From CAYZRJ01 sp964480825 (GTDB lineage: Bacteria > Patescibacteriota > WWE3 > UBA101185 > UBA10185): a stretch of 14,297 nt of DNA. Positions within the stretch are counted from its first letter, which is position 1; each line of letters opens with the position of its first letter. The notes beneath the pieces were generated by a model that saw only the letters and a program-made list of their open reading frames with translations, was not told the DNA's origin and made no database searches. The position numbers and the translations under genes were made by a program. The stretch is taken from contig CAYZRJ010000015.1 in assembly GCA_964480825.1 (NCBI GenBank), positions 1 through 14,297 of the forward strand, written 5' to 3'. Positions 13,401-14,297 of the stretch are shown here, one piece after another.

Positions 13401-14297
13401 TTACTTCCTGCCTTTTTTCTTTTTTGCAACAATCTGTTTGCCCGTTACTGTAATTTTGCCTTCTTCGACTGTGGCATCCAGCAATAAAGGTCTGCCTCGG
13501 TGCACTAACAAAAATTCTGCAATTTTATCCAGTAACTCGCGTTCAACTGTTCTTCGCAACGATCTGGCGCCATACTCTTCTGAGTAACCTTCTTTAATTA
13601 AATAGTTTTTCACTTGTTGTGTCATTACCAGCTTTATTTTCTGTAGTTTTAGGGATTCGACAATGTCCTTTATCAGAATCTCTAATACTCTAAATTGATC
13701 TTCCTTTTTTAGCCTGCTAAACACGATTGATTCATCAAAACGATTTATTAATTCGGGTTTAAGAATTTTTTTAAGATTGTCCCGCAATCTACCTTCAACG
13801 TTTTTGTCGGGCATTCTTTTATCCCCGAATCCGATTTCATTGTTGTGCAGTATTTCTGTACCCAAATTACTCGTTAAGATGACAACTGCTTTAGAAAAAT
13901 CAAAAACGTTGCCGCGCGCATCTGTTAACTCGGCTTCTTCCATAATTTGAAGTAAGACGTTTAAAACGTCGGGGTGAGCTTTTTCGATTTCATCAAACAA
14001 CACAACGCTGTCAGGTCGTGACTCAATTTTTGTTGTAAGCTCGCCGCCTTCGCCGTAGCCGACGTATCCCGGAGGTGCACCGACAAGTCTAGCAATGGAA
14101 TGTTTTTCTGCAAAGTCGCTCATATCTAGTCTTACTAGAGATTTCTCGCCATAAAATTCGTCTGATAAAATTTTAGCCAATTCGGTTTTACCCACGCCGG
14201 TTGGACCTAAGAATAAGAAATTACCCAATGTTCGCTTTTTGGTTCTCAAGCCAAGTTTGGATCTAATTAAGCTCTTAACCGTCATGTCAACAGCGCC
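13401..14297 (-). CDS. clpC: ClpC-type AAA+ unfoldase, C-terminal part, runs off the window
   Basis: The second ATPase domain (D2) of a Clp/Hsp100 protein. The frame is open to the window edge: four more codons (GAVD) precede the internal Met at 14285, and the true start is outside. Numbering from that Met, Walker A GPTGVGKT is at about 28-35, the pore loop GYVGYGEGG at about 73-81, Walker B VVLFDE at about 94-99, sensor 1 TSNLG at about 138-142, the Arg finger region INRFDE at about 180-185, and sensor 2 GARSLRR at about 239-245. The tripeptide IGF (about 151-153), just after sensor 1, corresponds to the ClpP-docking loop of ClpC/ClpA/ClpX and is absent from ClpB. This and the downstream radA-yacL order favour ClpC over ClpB. 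The protein ends in a Lys-rich tail (KKKKGRK). ClpP itself is not in the window. Confidence 0.93.
   Translation of the reverse strand, partial: GAVDMTVKSLIRSKLGLRTKKRTLGNFLFLGPTGVGKTELAKILSDEFYGEKSLVRLDMSDFAEKHSIARLVGAPPGYVGYGEGGELTTKIESRPDSVVLFDEIEKAHPDVLNVLLQIMEEAELTDARGNVFDFSKAVVILTSNLGTEILHNNEIGFGDKRMPDKNVEGRLRDNLKKILKPELINRFDESIVFSRLKKEDQFRVLEILIKDIVESLKLQKIKLVMTQQVKNYLIKEGYSEEYGARSLRRTVERELLDKIAEFLLVHRGRPLLLDATVEEGKITVTGKQIVAKKKKGRK

Overview
The window looks like a piece of a small, AT-leaning bacterial genome of the Candidate Phyla Radiation (Patescibacteria) type. The reasons are indirect: near-absence of Shine-Dalgarno sequences, dense packing with all recognised genes on the minus strand, a Rho factor with an Asn/Gln-rich N-terminal extension, very large GT-C-type membrane proteins, a sortase-type LPETG surface protein, and a tiny ribbon-helix-helix gene. 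TGA is used as a stop (genes ending at 495 and 4132), so the UGA-glycine code of Gracilibacteria/Absconditabacteria is excluded. I cannot name the lineage from this window.

Layout in transcription order (right to left). (1) 14297-10992: clpC (5' end off the window), radA and a yacL-type PIN-TRAM gene, closely spaced and closed by a hairpin-plus-T-tract terminator. This is the Firmicutes order clpC-radA-disA-yacL without disA. (2) 10991-10498: a 494-base stretch with a cluster of inverted repeats sharing CATGTTTCT, an AT-rich segment, two perfect DnaA boxes in tandem, and a 49-codon GTG-start gene for a ribbon-helix-helix protein. (3) 10497-9650: a self-contained cassette (consensus sigma70 promoter, strong Shine-Dalgarno, lipoprotein gene of higher GC, intrinsic terminator) that differs from everything around it. 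(4) 9634-4132: two GT-C-fold membrane glycosyltransferase-like genes, 2 bases apart. The second is cut by a 10-N assembly gap, which artificially splits it into two overlapping reading frames. (5) 4135-3316: a consensus promoter and an LPETG-anchored secreted protein. (6) 3303-3221: a compact RNA element that folds as a three-way junction on the minus strand, upstream of rho. (7) 3110-1: rho, a LysM/M23 peptidase and obg (3' end off the window), separated by 18 and 10 bases and probably one operon.

Functionally the window mixes core information and quality-control genes (ClpC, RadA, Rho, Obg) with cell-envelope genes (two GT-C proteins, LPETG protein, M23 peptidase, lipoprotein). The least explained parts are the rho-leader RNA, the inverted-repeat/DnaA-box intergenic region and the compositionally odd lipoprotein cassette.
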